64,000 bases of DNA, from assembly GCF_017311415.1 (NCBI RefSeq), contig NZ_JAEKIS010000011.1, positions 62,001-126,000 on the forward strand, given 5' to 3'. Shown piece after piece: positions 50,879 to 59,560 of the stretch. Under the pieces are notes generated by a model. It was not told where the DNA came from. It saw nothing but the letters and a program-made list of their open reading frames with translations, and did not search any database. The position numbers and the translations under genes were made by a program. Every line of letters starts with the position of its first letter. The first letter of the stretch is position 1. Source of the DNA: Salipiger abyssi. Its GTDB lineage: Bacteria > Pseudomonadota > Alphaproteobacteria > Rhodobacterales > Rhodobacteraceae.

Positions 50879-51751
50879 TTACGCGCTTTCGACGGCGCTG
50901 CCCTTCTCGACCATAAGCGTGCGCGTCGGGAACGGGATCGGCACGCCGGCGGCATCCAGCGCCTCTTTCACCTTGCGGGTCATATCCGCCTGGAACTGGA
51001 AGAAATCGGCGCTGTCGACCCAGACCCGGACGAGGAAATCGACGGAGCTGTCGCCCAGATTGGTGACCTGGATGAACGGTTCGGGATCGGTCTTGGCGCG
51101 CGGATCGGACAGGATCGTGTCGCGGATCACCTCTTCGGCCTGTTTCAGATTGGCGCCGTAGCCGACACCGAAACTCCATTCCGCGCGGCGGGTTTTGTAG
51201 ACCGAGAAATTCTCGATCACATTGCCCCAGACCTGCGAATTGGGAATGATGATCTGGGTATTGCCCAGCGAGGCGAGCTCGATCGTGTTGAGCGTGATGT
51301 CCTTGACGGTGCCCATCTCGCCCGCGACCTCGATGAAATCGCCCATCTTGATCGGGCGGAAGATCACGATCATCACGCCGGCGGCAAGGTTCGACAGCGT
51401 GCCCTGCAAGGCGAGACCGATGGCGAGGCCCGCGGCACCGATGGCGGCAACGATGGAAGTGGTCTGCACGCCGAAACTGTTCAGCACGAAGAGCGCGGTA
51501 AAGAGCAGCACCGTGTAGCGCGCCAGATTGCCGAGGAAGTGAAACAGCGTCTCGTCCAGCCTGGCGCTGCGTTTGGCAATGGCGACGATGCGCCGCTTGA
51601 CCCAGCCGGCAAGGAAAAAGCCGACGATCAGCAGCAATACGGCGGCGACCACATTGCCCAGAAGCTGAGCGAGGAATTCAAGCGTCAGCAGGTCCGACAC
51701 CGATTTCCCGTCGTAGATTTGCATGTCCAGGAGATTGCGCAGCGTTTCCAT
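50879..51751 (-). CDS. Small-conductance mechanosensitive channel (MscS family)
   Basis: The start at 51751 (METLRNLLDMQIYDGKS) gives 290 residues. Three TM helices are followed by the pore-lining helix AAIGAAGLAIGLALQGTLSN and the beta domain IFRPIKMGDFIEVAGEMGTV, then the C-terminal cytoplasmic part. It releases solutes on hypo-osmotic shock. It is divergent from map. Confidence 0.95.
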   Translation of the reverse strand: METLRNLLDMQIYDGKSVSDLLTLEFLAQLLGNVVAAVLLLIVGFFLAGWVKRRIVAIAKRSARLDETLFHFLGNLARYTVLLFTALFVLNSFGVQTTSIVAAIGAAGLAIGLALQGTLSNLAAGVMIVIFRPIKMGDFIEVAGEMGTVKDITLNTIELASLGNTQIIIPNSQVWGNVIENFSVYKTRRAEWSFGVGYGANLKQAEEVIRDTILSDPRAKTDPEPFIQVTNLGDSSVDFLVRVWVDSADFFQFQADMTRKVKEALDAAGVPIPFPTRTLMVEKGSAVESA

Positions 51752-51905
51752 ATGTCCTCTCTCTCGTTCTGATATCGCCTTATGTGCTGCTGCGGGTGCG
51801 AGAGGCAACGCTTCCGTCGCAGGAAAGCCTCTGGACACTGCCTCTGGCATTGCCGGGCAAGACGCATTAAATGGGAAGCATTCACGCAGAACGGAGCGCG
51901 CAGCC

Positions 51906-52763
51906 TTGAGACATGACACCGGCGGCCGCCTCACCCGGGACGGTATCCGCATCCACGACACCGCCGATTTCGCCGGCATGCACAAGGCCGGCGCCGTTGC
52001 CGCGCGCATCCTCGACGAGGTGGCGCCGCATGTCTATCCCGGCCAGACCACCGCCGGGCTGGAGGCGTTCATTCGCGGTGCGGTCGAAGAGTCCGGGGCG
52101 ACCTCGGCCACCATCGGCTACAAGGGCTATCAGCACGCCAGCTGCATTTCGGTGAACCATGTGGTCTGCCACGGCATTCCGGGCAACAAGATCCCGAAAT
52201 GGAAGAACGACACCCATGCGCGCAGCGATGACAGCCTGATCGACGGCGATATCCTGAATATCGACGTGACGGTGATCGTCGATGGCTGGTTCGGCGATAC
52301 CAGCCGCATGTATGTGGCGGGCGAGCCGAAACCCTATGCGCAGCGGCTGATGCAGGTCACCCATGACGCGCTGATGATCGGTATCGAGGCGGTGAAGCCG
52401 GGCAATACGTTCGGCGATATCGGCCATGCGATCCAGAGCTATGTGGAAGGCAACCGCATGTCGGTGGTGCGCGATTTCTGCGGCCACGGGCTGGGGCGGG
52501 TGTTCCACGCGCCGCCAAACGTGCTGCATTACGGTCGTGCCGGCAGCGGGCCGCGGCTCGAGGAAGGCATGTTCTTCACCATCGAGCCGATGGTGAATCT
52601 GGGCCGGCCCGAAACCAAGGTGCTGAAGGACGAGTGGACGGCGATCACCCGCGACAAGTCGCTCTCGGCACAGTTCGAACATTCGGTCGGCGTGACCGCG
52701 GACGGGGTGGAGATCTTTACCCTGTCGCCGGCGGGCACATTCCACCCGACCTGGGAAAGCTGA
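51906..52763 (+). CDS. map: Type I methionine aminopeptidase
   Basis: The proposed start is TTG 51906 (reading (M)RHDTGGRLTRDGIRIHDTAD), preceded by GGAG at 51892-51895; it gives 285 residues. An ATG further upstream (51723) would add 61 residues that look non-coding and would overlap the mscS start. Metal ligands are visible: Asp in NIDVTVIVDGWFGDTSRMY, His in GHGLGRVFH, Glu in FFTIEPMV and Glu in FEHSVGVT. It removes N-terminal Met from new proteins. Confidence 0.93.
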   Translation: MRHDTGGRLTRDGIRIHDTADFAGMHKAGAVAARILDEVAPHVYPGQTTAGLEAFIRGAVEESGATSATIGYKGYQHASCISVNHVVCHGIPGNKIPKWKNDTHARSDDSLIDGDILNIDVTVIVDGWFGDTSRMYVAGEPKPYAQRLMQVTHDALMIGIEAVKPGNTFGDIGHAIQSYVEGNRMSVVRDFCGHGLGRVFHAPPNVLHYGRAGSGPRLEEGMFFTIEPMVNLGRPETKVLKDEWTAITRDKSLSAQFEHSVGVTADGVEIFTLSPAGTFHPTWES

Positions 52764-52824
52764 CGCGAAGACGCCCGCCAGGGCGGAGGAGCGGCTCCTC
52801 GCGCCCTTGCGGTCGCTCCTCGCC

Positions 52825-53793
52825 TCAGTCCCACTTCCAGAGCGCCGGCACGAAGCGGTAGGCCTCGCCATCCTTCATCACATGACCCAGGCCCGGAAAC
52901 GGGAAGTGATAGCCCAGCACCGCCATGCGGTCGGCCACCGCCATGTCGAGCAAGCGCTTGCGCGTCGCCACCGTCACGTCGCCATCCATATCGAAGTTGT
53001 TATACCAGCCGGGATGGGCGAAATTCGTATAGATATGGCTCATCGCATCGCCGGTGGCGAGCAGCTGCTGCCCGCCCGACTCCACGATCACGCTCATATG
53101 CCCGGGCGTATGGCCCGGCGTGTCGATCACCCGGATCCCCGGCGCCACCTCCTGCCCATCCGAGAGCAATTCCCACTCGGCGCCATCCACCGCGATGGAA
53201 TTCTGCGCCCCCACCACGAATTGCTGCATCTCCGCCGGGACCGAGCTTGCCAGCCCGTCCTGCATCCAGAAATCGCGCTCGGCCCGACCGATGAAATAGG
53301 CCGCATCCGGCAGAATCGCCTCGTCGAAATCGTCGCGGATGCCCCAGATGTGATCCGGATGCGCATGGGTGATCACCACATGGGTGATGGTGGACGGATC
53401 CACCCCCGCCGCGTCGAGATTGCGCATCAGCCGCCCGGCGGTGTCGAGGAACCGGTTGCCCGAGCCGACATCGACCAGAACCTTCGCCGCGCCCAGCTCC
53501 ACCAGCAGATGGTTGGTGTGGGAGTAATTGGTCTCGATCGAGAGGTAATAGCTTTCCAGAAACGCCTTCACCTCCTCCGGATCGGCATTCACCCCCAGCC
53601 CGTTCGCGGCGAGTTGCAGCGAGCCGTCGGAAATCACCGTGAGCTTCGCCTCGCCCAGCGTGAAGGCGAAATGCGACGGGTTGGCCATTGCCGGCGCGCC
53701 CAGCTCGGCGCGGCCCATGGCGGGCAGCGTCAGCGCAGGCGCGCTGGCGGCCATGGCAAGGATGTCGCGGCGCGAGGGCCTGAAGAGTGTCAT
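52825..53793 (-). CDS. MBL-fold metallo-hydrolase with twin-arginine signal
   Basis: The start at 53793 (MTLFRPSRRDILAMAASAPA) follows GGAGG. The 322-residue protein has a Tat-type signal (SRRDILAMAAS) and the metallo-beta-lactamase metal motif THAHPDH, with later His in DTPGHTPGHMS and Asp in TGDAMSH. It is a periplasmic hydrolase of the quorum-quenching lactonase/SoxH-like type; substrate unknown. An inverted repeat lies just upstream of the start (53809-53834). Confidence 0.88.
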   Translation of the reverse strand: MTLFRPSRRDILAMAASAPALTLPAMGRAELGAPAMANPSHFAFTLGEAKLTVISDGSLQLAANGLGVNADPEEVKAFLESYYLSIETNYSHTNHLLVELGAAKVLVDVGSGNRFLDTAGRLMRNLDAAGVDPSTITHVVITHAHPDHIWGIRDDFDEAILPDAAYFIGRAERDFWMQDGLASSVPAEMQQFVVGAQNSIAVDGAEWELLSDGQEVAPGIRVIDTPGHTPGHMSVIVESGGQQLLATGDAMSHIYTNFAHPGWYNNFDMDGDVTVATRKRLLDMAVADRMAVLGYHFPFPGLGHVMKDGEAYRFVPALWKWD

Positions 53794-53808
53794 GCGGAGC
53801 CTCCCTAT

Positions 53809-53834
53809 ATTCGCAAATATGAGCATATGTGAAT
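53809..53834. promoter_or_regulatory. AT-rich inverted repeat upstream of the MBL-fold gene
   Basis: ATTCGCAAATATGAGCATAT followed by GTGAAT contains arms ATTCGCA and TGTGAAT (one mismatch) around AATATGAGCATA. It overlaps the likely promoter and resembles ArsR/SqrR-type operators, but no regulator gene lies next to it. Confidence 0.4.
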
Positions 53835-53884
53835 AGGATACCCGAGACACCCCCGATTACCAGTGCCAAGGCACCGCCGGGGGC

Positions 53885-54442
53885 TCAGTCGGCGCGCAGT
53901 ACCGTCACATGGGTGTCGCCATATCGGCGGGTGTCGAGCAGGGAAAATCCCTCCGGCGCCAGCTGCGGCGCATTTTCTTCCCAGACCACCAGCGCCTCCG
54001 GCGCGATCCACCCGCCGGTCCGAGCGGCGCCCAGAGCGGCGGCGCCCAGCGCCTTGCCATAGGGCGGGTCCAGAAACACCAGATCGCAGGCGGTTTCCGC
54101 CGGCGGCAGGCGTGTGGCGTCGCGCGCGATCACCCGCGCCCGGTCGCCACAACCCAGCAGGCGGATATTGTCGCGCAGCAGCGTCTGCGCCCGGCGCCCG
54201 TCATCGACAAAGACGCAATCCGCCGCCCCACGCGACAGCGCCTCCAGCCCCAGCGCCCCGGTGCCGGCAAAGAGATCCAGCACATGCGCGCCGCCGAAAG
54301 GCTCGCCGAACCGCCCGCCCGCCAGCATGTTGAACAGGCTTTCGCGCACCCGGTCGGTGGTCGGGCGCAGATGCGCGCGGGGATCGCCCTTGCCGACCGC
54401 GGTCAGCGCCCGTCCGCGCCACTCTCCGGCAATAATCCTCAT
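53885..54442 (-). CDS. rsmD: 16S rRNA (guanine(966)-N(2))-methyltransferase
   Basis: The start at 54442 (MRIIAGEWRGRALTAVG) overlaps the oxidoreductase stop (ATGA); 185 residues. RsmD motifs are RPTTDRVRESLFNML, the SAM site VLDLFAGTGALGLEALSRGA, and the catalytic VFLDPPYG. It methylates G966 in 16S rRNA during 30S assembly. Confidence 0.96.
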   Translation of the reverse strand: MRIIAGEWRGRALTAVGKGDPRAHLRPTTDRVRESLFNMLAGGRFGEPFGGAHVLDLFAGTGALGLEALSRGAADCVFVDDGRRAQTLLRDNIRLLGCGDRARVIARDATRLPPAETACDLVFLDPPYGKALGAAALGAARTGGWIAPEALVVWEENAPQLAPEGFSLLDTRRYGDTHVTVLRAD

Positions 54443-55647
54443 GCTGTCAGCAGCGTTTTCAGTTCGGTGCCCGGATCGGCCACCGCATCGGGGTCGGGCG
54501 ACTTGCCCGCTTCGATCAGCCGTTTGCCGACCATATAGGCGCGCGGGTCGTTCATCGCGTCGAGCGCCAGCAGCGTCTCGCCGGCGTAATACCAATGCGA
54601 TACCGCCGCCCCGCTCTTGCGCACCACCACGCGGTCATAGCCGGTGTTGAGCCCGGCGATCTGAAGCTTCACATCGTATTGATCGGACCAGAACCAGGGC
54701 TTGGGCACATACGCTTTACCCGCGCCCAGGATATTGTCGGCCACCGCCTCGGCCATGTCGATGGCGTTGCCGACGCTCTCCAGACGGAGCTGCGCATCGC
54801 CCTGCGGAAACGAGGCGCAATCGCCCGCCGCCCAGACACGCGGCGCCGAGGTGCGGCCCATCGCATCGGTGCGGATGCCGTTCTCGATGGCGATGCCGGC
54901 GGCTTCGGCCAGCGCGGTCTCGGGCAGGATGCCGACACCGGCAATGACGAAATCCACCGCGAGGCTGCGCCCGTCGGTCAGCTCGGCGCCGGTCACATGG
55001 CCCTCGCTGCCGGTCAGACGGCCGAGCCCGACCCCTTCGAGGATCTCGACGCCGCGCGCGCTGTGCAGGGCGCGGAAATAGTCCGCCGTCTCCGGGGCGG
55101 CGACACGCTGAAGAATGCGGTCGGCCATTTCGACCAGCGTGACCTTGAGCCCCAGCTTGCAGGCGACCGCCGCCGCCTCCAGCCCGATATAGCCGCCGCC
55201 AACGATCAGCACGCGGGCGCCCTTGGCAAAGCGCGCGCGCATGGCATCGACATCGGCGATGCCGCGCACCGCAAAGACGCCGTCGAGATCGCCGCCGATG
55301 GCCGCCGGCAGGCGGCGCGGCGCCGAGCCGGTGCAGAAGACCAGATCGTCATAGGAAAGCTCGCGCCCGCCGGCGATGACATGCCGCGCCTCTGTGTCCA
55401 CGGCAATCGCCGGCTCGCCCAGCATCAGGGTGATGTTCTGCTCGTCGTAAAAGGCGGGCGGGCGCAGAAACAGCCGCTCCTTCTCCATCTCGCCCAGCAG
55501 ATAGGCCTTGGAGAGCGGCGGGCGCTGATAGGGCGGCACCGGTTCCGCGCCGATCAGCGTGATCGCGCCGTCAAAGCCTTTTGCCCGCAGCCTCGCCACC
55601 AGCGAAGCGGCGGCCTGCCCACCACCGATCGCCACAACATCGCCCAT
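54439..55647 (-). CDS. FAD-dependent ferredoxin/rubredoxin reductase-like oxidoreductase
   Basis: This 402-residue flavoprotein starts MGDVVAIGGGQAAASLVARL. It has two dinucleotide folds (VAIGGGQAAASLV for FAD, LIVGGGYIGLEAAAVA for NAD(P)H), the FAD motif RVWAAGDCAS, and a C-terminal reductase domain (SDQYDVKLQIAGLNTGYD). The plan is that of ferredoxin reductases of P450 and dioxygenase systems such as putidaredoxin reductase. The electron acceptor is not encoded nearby. Confidence 0.92.
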   Translation of the reverse strand: MGDVVAIGGGQAAASLVARLRAKGFDGAITLIGAEPVPPYQRPPLSKAYLLGEMEKERLFLRPPAFYDEQNITLMLGEPAIAVDTEARHVIAGGRELSYDDLVFCTGSAPRRLPAAIGGDLDGVFAVRGIADVDAMRARFAKGARVLIVGGGYIGLEAAAVACKLGLKVTLVEMADRILQRVAAPETADYFRALHSARGVEILEGVGLGRLTGSEGHVTGAELTDGRSLAVDFVIAGVGILPETALAEAAGIAIENGIRTDAMGRTSAPRVWAAGDCASFPQGDAQLRLESVGNAIDMAEAVADNILGAGKAYVPKPWFWSDQYDVKLQIAGLNTGYDRVVVRKSGAAVSHWYYAGETLLALDAMNDPRAYMVGKRLIEAGKSPDPDAVADPGTELKTLLTA

Positions 55648-55735
55648 CCCTGGCTCCCTTATTTTTCCTTGGTCTTGTTTGCGCGCAGCCTATATCCCGG
55701 TGCGTGGAAAACGCAATCTAGGGAGACGCGCGACC

Positions 55736-56224
55736 ATGGCCATTTCCAAAGGCGATACACTGCCCGGCGCAACGCTGAGCCAGATGGGCCCCGAAGGCCC
55801 CGAACAGGTGAAGCTCGAAGACAAGCTTGCCGGACGCAAAGTGGTGATTTTCGCCGTGCCGGGGGCGTTCACCCCCACCTGCCACTCGGCGCATGTGCCG
55901 AGCTTCATCCGGACCAAGGACGGCTTTGCAGAAAAGGGCGTGGACGAGATCATCTGTGTCTCGGTCAACGATCCCTTCGTGATGAAGGCCTGGGGCGAGG
56001 CGACCGGCGCCACCGAGGCCGGGATCACCATGCTCTCGGATGCGGAAAGCGCGTTCACCAAGGCCATCGGCATGGATTTCACCGCGCCGCCGGCGGGGCT
56101 CATCGCGCGCTCCAAGCGCTATGCGATGCTGGTCGAAGACGGTGTGGTCACGCTGTTCCACGCTGAATCGAGCCCCGGCGAATGCGAGATATCGGCCGGC
56201 GAGGGCCTGCTCGCCGCTATGTGA
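55736..56224 (+). CDS. Peroxiredoxin, Prx5/AhpE-like (redoxin family)
   Basis: This 162-residue protein has the Prx5 active site VPGAFTPTCHSAHVP with the peroxidatic Cys, and the catalytic Arg region late in the chain. It reduces hydroperoxides with a thiol partner such as glutaredoxin or thioredoxin. It is divergent from the flavoprotein gene, with 88 bases between. Confidence 0.94.
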   Translation: MAISKGDTLPGATLSQMGPEGPEQVKLEDKLAGRKVVIFAVPGAFTPTCHSAHVPSFIRTKDGFAEKGVDEIICVSVNDPFVMKAWGEATGATEAGITMLSDAESAFTKAIGMDFTAPPAGLIARSKRYAMLVEDGVVTLFHAESSPGECEISAGEGLLAAM

Positions 56225-56246
56225 GCCGACACTGAGACGATGCATC

Positions 56247-56270
56247 GCGGGCGCCTCACGGGGCGCCCGC
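56247..56270. terminator. Hairpin terminator between peroxiredoxin and mlaC
   Basis: The stem GCGGGCGCC-tcacgg-GGCGCCCGC is followed by TTTG. It lies between convergent genes and probably serves both, although the T tract is short. Confidence 0.75.
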
Positions 56271-56276
56271 TTTGCC

Positions 56277-56879
56277 TCAGCCGGCGCGTTTGAGGTCTTC
56301 GATCATCGCATCGAGATCGCCGCGCCGCCGATCGAGCATGGCGCCGATCTCGGTGCGCTCGGTCAGCAGCATGTTCACGCCCTCGATATACATGTTGTAG
56401 AACCGACCCGATTTCTCGCCGACGAAGAACGTGACTTCAAAAGGCGCCTGACCGCGCAGATAGGCGGTGGTCGAAACCTGATAGGCGTTCTTGACCTTCT
56501 TCGAGCCGTTCACTTCCAGCCGCCCGCCGATGAACTTGCGGAACTGCTTGCCGTATTTGCGCGAGATATAGCCCGAGAACGCGGCCGAGAACGCCTTTTT
56601 CTGCGACGTGCTGGCGCTGCGCCCGTCGGCGCCGAGCGCATAGGCGGCGATATAGGGCATGTCGCCGTATTGCTCGAAAATGCGTTTGAAATCGCCGATC
56701 ATCGCCGCTTCCGACCTACCGGAGTCGATCACCCGGTTGATCTCGCCCACAAGCTGGTCGACCAGCCCCTGAGCCTGCCCCGCGGTAACCGCCAGCGCGG
56801 CGCCGGGCAGTGCTGCCATGAGGCCCGCCGCGACCGTGCTGCCCAGAACGCCGCGCCGCGAAAACAGTTGCTGCGCCAT
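56277..56879 (-). CDS. mlaC: Phospholipid-binding periplasmic protein MlaC (Ttg2D-like)
   Basis: This 200-residue protein has a Tat-like signal (FSRRGVLGSTVAAGLM) and the MlaC/Tol_Tol_Ttg2 pattern (FKRIFEQYGDMPYIAAYALG, AFSGYISRKYGKQFRKF, FYNMYIEGVNMLLTER). MlaC ferries phospholipids between outer-membrane MlaA and the inner-membrane Mla ABC complex to keep lipid asymmetry. Its start overlaps the mlaA stop (TGATG). The MlaFEDB genes are not in this window. Confidence 0.92.
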   Translation of the reverse strand: MAQQLFSRRGVLGSTVAAGLMAALPGAALAVTAGQAQGLVDQLVGEINRVIDSGRSEAAMIGDFKRIFEQYGDMPYIAAYALGADGRSASTSQKKAFSAAFSGYISRKYGKQFRKFIGGRLEVNGSKKVKNAYQVSTTAYLRGQAPFEVTFFVGEKSGRFYNMYIEGVNMLLTERTEIGAMLDRRRGDLDAMIEDLKRAG

Positions 56880-57658
56880 CAGAAACCCTCCGTATCCAGT
56901 GCTTCGGGGTCGATATAGTCCTCACCGCCCGAGGTTTCATCTCCCAGTTCGAAACGTCGGTTCTGAAGATAGATCATGCGCAGCTGCGCATAGCTGTCGG
57001 CGCTGCCGTAAAGAAGCGCGTCGATACTGTCGCCGTACTCGGCGCGCTTGAGCGCCTTGTCCGCGACCCGTGCGCCGGTGGCGTAGTAGCGATCCGGGCG
57101 GTCCACCAGGTAGCTGACCGGATCGGTGAAGAGATCGAAGAATTTGCCCACGGCGTCACGCTCGGTCGCCGGACCCAGCACCGGCAGCTCGATATAGGCG
57201 CCTTCGGGCAGGCCCCAGACATAGAGGGTTTCGCCGAAATCGCTGTCATCCTCGGGCAGCCCCATCTCGGTGGCCACATCGAAGAGGCCCGCGAGCCCGA
57301 TGGTGGCGTTGACGGAGAACCGCAATGTGTTGCGCGCGGCGCGGCCCAGCCGGGCCTGAAGGATCTGGTTCACCACGGTCTGCGGCAGCGATACGGTATC
57401 GGCGAAATTGCCGATACCTGCGGACACCGGCGCGGGTACCGAAGCGGCAAGCCCAGGACCGTCGCCGCCGGACAGCGCGCCGTCGAGCCGCTTGTTGAAC
57501 GCGTGCACCCTGCGGTTCGCGCCCTCATTGGGGTCGTATATGCCGCCCGGCGCCTCACCCGGCCCGGGCACCGCACAAGCCGAAACGAGCAGGACCGCAG
57601 CCAGAAATAAACCGGTTCTGATCGTCCGCGTCCGGTCCGTCAGACAGAGAAATGGCAT
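56879..57658 (-). CDS. mlaA: Outer-membrane lipoprotein MlaA (VacJ)
   Basis: This 259-residue lipoprotein has lipobox VLLVSAC (Cys about 28) and MlaA family motifs: YDPNEGANRRVHAFNK, VNQILQARLGRAARNTLRF, NATIGLAGLFDVATEMGL, WGLPEGAYIELPVLGP and VDRPDRYYATGARV. It removes misplaced phospholipids from the outer leaflet. It is operonic with mlaC. The upstream region towards the secretion genes (57659-57829) is divergent. Confidence 0.94.
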   Translation of the reverse strand: MPFLCLTDRTRTIRTGLFLAAVLLVSACAVPGPGEAPGGIYDPNEGANRRVHAFNKRLDGALSGGDGPGLAASVPAPVSAGIGNFADTVSLPQTVVNQILQARLGRAARNTLRFSVNATIGLAGLFDVATEMGLPEDDSDFGETLYVWGLPEGAYIELPVLGPATERDAVGKFFDLFTDPVSYLVDRPDRYYATGARVADKALKRAEYGDSIDALLYGSADSYAQLRMIYLQNRRFELGDETSGGEDYIDPEALDTEGF

Positions 57659-57829
57659 TGGAAATTCCTGTTCTTGTTATACAAGGCTTCATAATTGCAG
57701 ACGGTCCGCGATCCAACCACCCTGCGGGCCGCGCCGTCACCGTCACGATTTGATGACAGAACGATCATTAAACCATTGCCTGTGCATGATACAGGTATAC
57801 GAATTACCGACAGGAGAGCCGACGCGCTC

Positions 57830-59560
57830 ATGCAACAATCATCCCACGAGGCCGGCCGCGAGGAACTTCTGGCCGCGCGCAAGCAAAGCCGCGCCTACTA
57901 CTGGTTCGTCGCAATCTTCAGTTTCTTTGTGAACCTCCTGATGCTGACGGGTCCGCTCTATATGCTTCAGGTCTACGACCGCGTTCTCGGCTCGCGATCG
58001 GAGGCGACGCTGCTAGCGCTCTCGGTTCTGGTTGTGTTTCTCTACGGCATGATGGGGTTGCTCGACTATGCCCGCGGGCGGGTCATGGCCCGGGTCGCAG
58101 CGCGGTTTCAGGCCGCAATGGATGTGCGGGTCTTTGACGCGGTCATGCGCCGCTCGGCGGTTCGGCCCGACGAACTCGCCGCGACCGGTCTGCGCGATCT
58201 CGAATCGGTGCAGCGGCTGATGTCCTCACCGGTACTGATGGCGATGTTCGATATCCCCTGGACACCGTTTTTCATCGCCGGCATTTTCGTCTTCCACCCC
58301 TGGCTCGGCTATCTCGCCGTAGCCGGCGGAGTGACACTGATCATCATCACCGGCTTCAACCAGCTGCTCAGCCGCCAGCCGACGCTGAAATCGAACCGCG
58401 CCATGCTGCGCGCCGAACATACCTCGGAACAGATCCGCAACGAGGCCGAGATGGTGCAATCGCTCGGCATGCGCGAGGAAGCCTTTCAGCGCTGGCACAA
58501 GGCGCGCGCCTCCTCGCTCAAGGGACAGATCGGCACGACCGATATCGTCGGCACCTTTACCGTGGTGACCAAGACCTTTCGCTTGTTCCTACAATCGGCG
58601 ATGCTTGGGCTCGGCGCCTATCTCGTCCTTCAGGGCGAGCTGACGGCGGGTGCGATGATCGCCGGCTCGATCCTGATGGGCCGAGCGCTGGCGCCGATCG
58701 AGCTGGCCGTCGGGCAATGGCCGATGGTGACCCGCGCACGCAAGGGCTGGGACAGCCTGGCTCAGCTTCTCACCGAAGTGCCCGCCGAGGAACAGCGCCT
58801 TCCGCTGCCACAGCCAAAAGCGCAGCTTGAAGTGATGCAAGCGACGGTGGTGCCGCCGGGCGAGCATCAGGCCGCCTTGCGACTTGTGAGCTTTACCCTT
58901 CAACCGGGTCACGCGCTCGGCGTGATCGGCCCTTCCGGCGCCGGCAAATCGACGCTTGCGCGGGCACTGACCGGCGTCTGGCGACCGGCCGGCGGCAAGA
59001 TACGGCTCGACGGCGCCTCGATCGAGCAATACGGGCAGGCTCTGGGCCGTCACATCGGCTACCTGCCACAGCGCGTGGCCCTGTTCGAGGGCACCATCGC
59101 CGAGAACATCGCGCGGCTTTCCGAGGCGCCCGATGCCGAACAGGTTGTCGAAGCCGCCAAGAAAGCCGACGCGCATGAGATGATCCTCAAGTTGCCCGAC
59201 GGCTACAACACACGGGTCTCCGCCACTGGCGGCCGGCTTTCGGGCGGGCAGTTGCAGCGCATCGGCCTGGCGCGGGCAATGTATGGCGACCCGGTGATCC
59301 TCGTCCTCGACGAACCGAACTCCAATCTCGACAACGAGGGATCGGAGGCGGTGAACCAGGCGATCCGCCGGATGAAGGATCAGGGCAGATCGGTCATCAT
59401 CATGGCCCACCGCCCTGCCGCGATCCGCGAATGCGATATGCTGCTGATGCTGGAAAACGGCACGCGCGTTGCCTTCGGGCCCAAGGACGAGGTGCTGCGC
59501 AGTATGGTGAAGAATCACGAACAGCTCGCCCAGCACGCCGGGCCGGGAGGTGTAAGATGA
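57830..59560 (+). CDS. Type I secretion ABC transporter (PrtD-like)
   Basis: ATG 57830 (MQQSSHEAGREELLAARKQS) follows CAGGAGAG; an earlier in-frame ATG would add 45 residues without family similarity. The 576-residue protein is a fused membrane-ATPase exporter with no C39 peptidase-like domain, as in PrtD/AprD: five to six TM segments over residues 20-310 (VNLLMLTGPLYMLQVYDRVL), Walker A GPSGAGKST, signature LSGGQLQRIGLARAM, and Walker B VILVLDEPNSNLDN. Together with the next gene it exports RTX-type proteins; a TolC partner is not present here. Confidence 0.93.
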   Translation: MQQSSHEAGREELLAARKQSRAYYWFVAIFSFFVNLLMLTGPLYMLQVYDRVLGSRSEATLLALSVLVVFLYGMMGLLDYARGRVMARVAARFQAAMDVRVFDAVMRRSAVRPDELAATGLRDLESVQRLMSSPVLMAMFDIPWTPFFIAGIFVFHPWLGYLAVAGGVTLIIITGFNQLLSRQPTLKSNRAMLRAEHTSEQIRNEAEMVQSLGMREEAFQRWHKARASSLKGQIGTTDIVGTFTVVTKTFRLFLQSAMLGLGAYLVLQGELTAGAMIAGSILMGRALAPIELAVGQWPMVTRARKGWDSLAQLLTEVPAEEQRLPLPQPKAQLEVMQATVVPPGEHQAALRLVSFTLQPGHALGVIGPSGAGKSTLARALTGVWRPAGGKIRLDGASIEQYGQALGRHIGYLPQRVALFEGTIAENIARLSEAPDAEQVVEAAKKADAHEMILKLPDGYNTRVSATGGRLSGGQLQRIGLARAMYGDPVILVLDEPNSNLDNEGSEAVNQAIRRMKDQGRSVIIMAHRPAAIRECDMLLMLENGTRVAFGPKDEVLRSMVKNHEQLAQHAGPGGVR

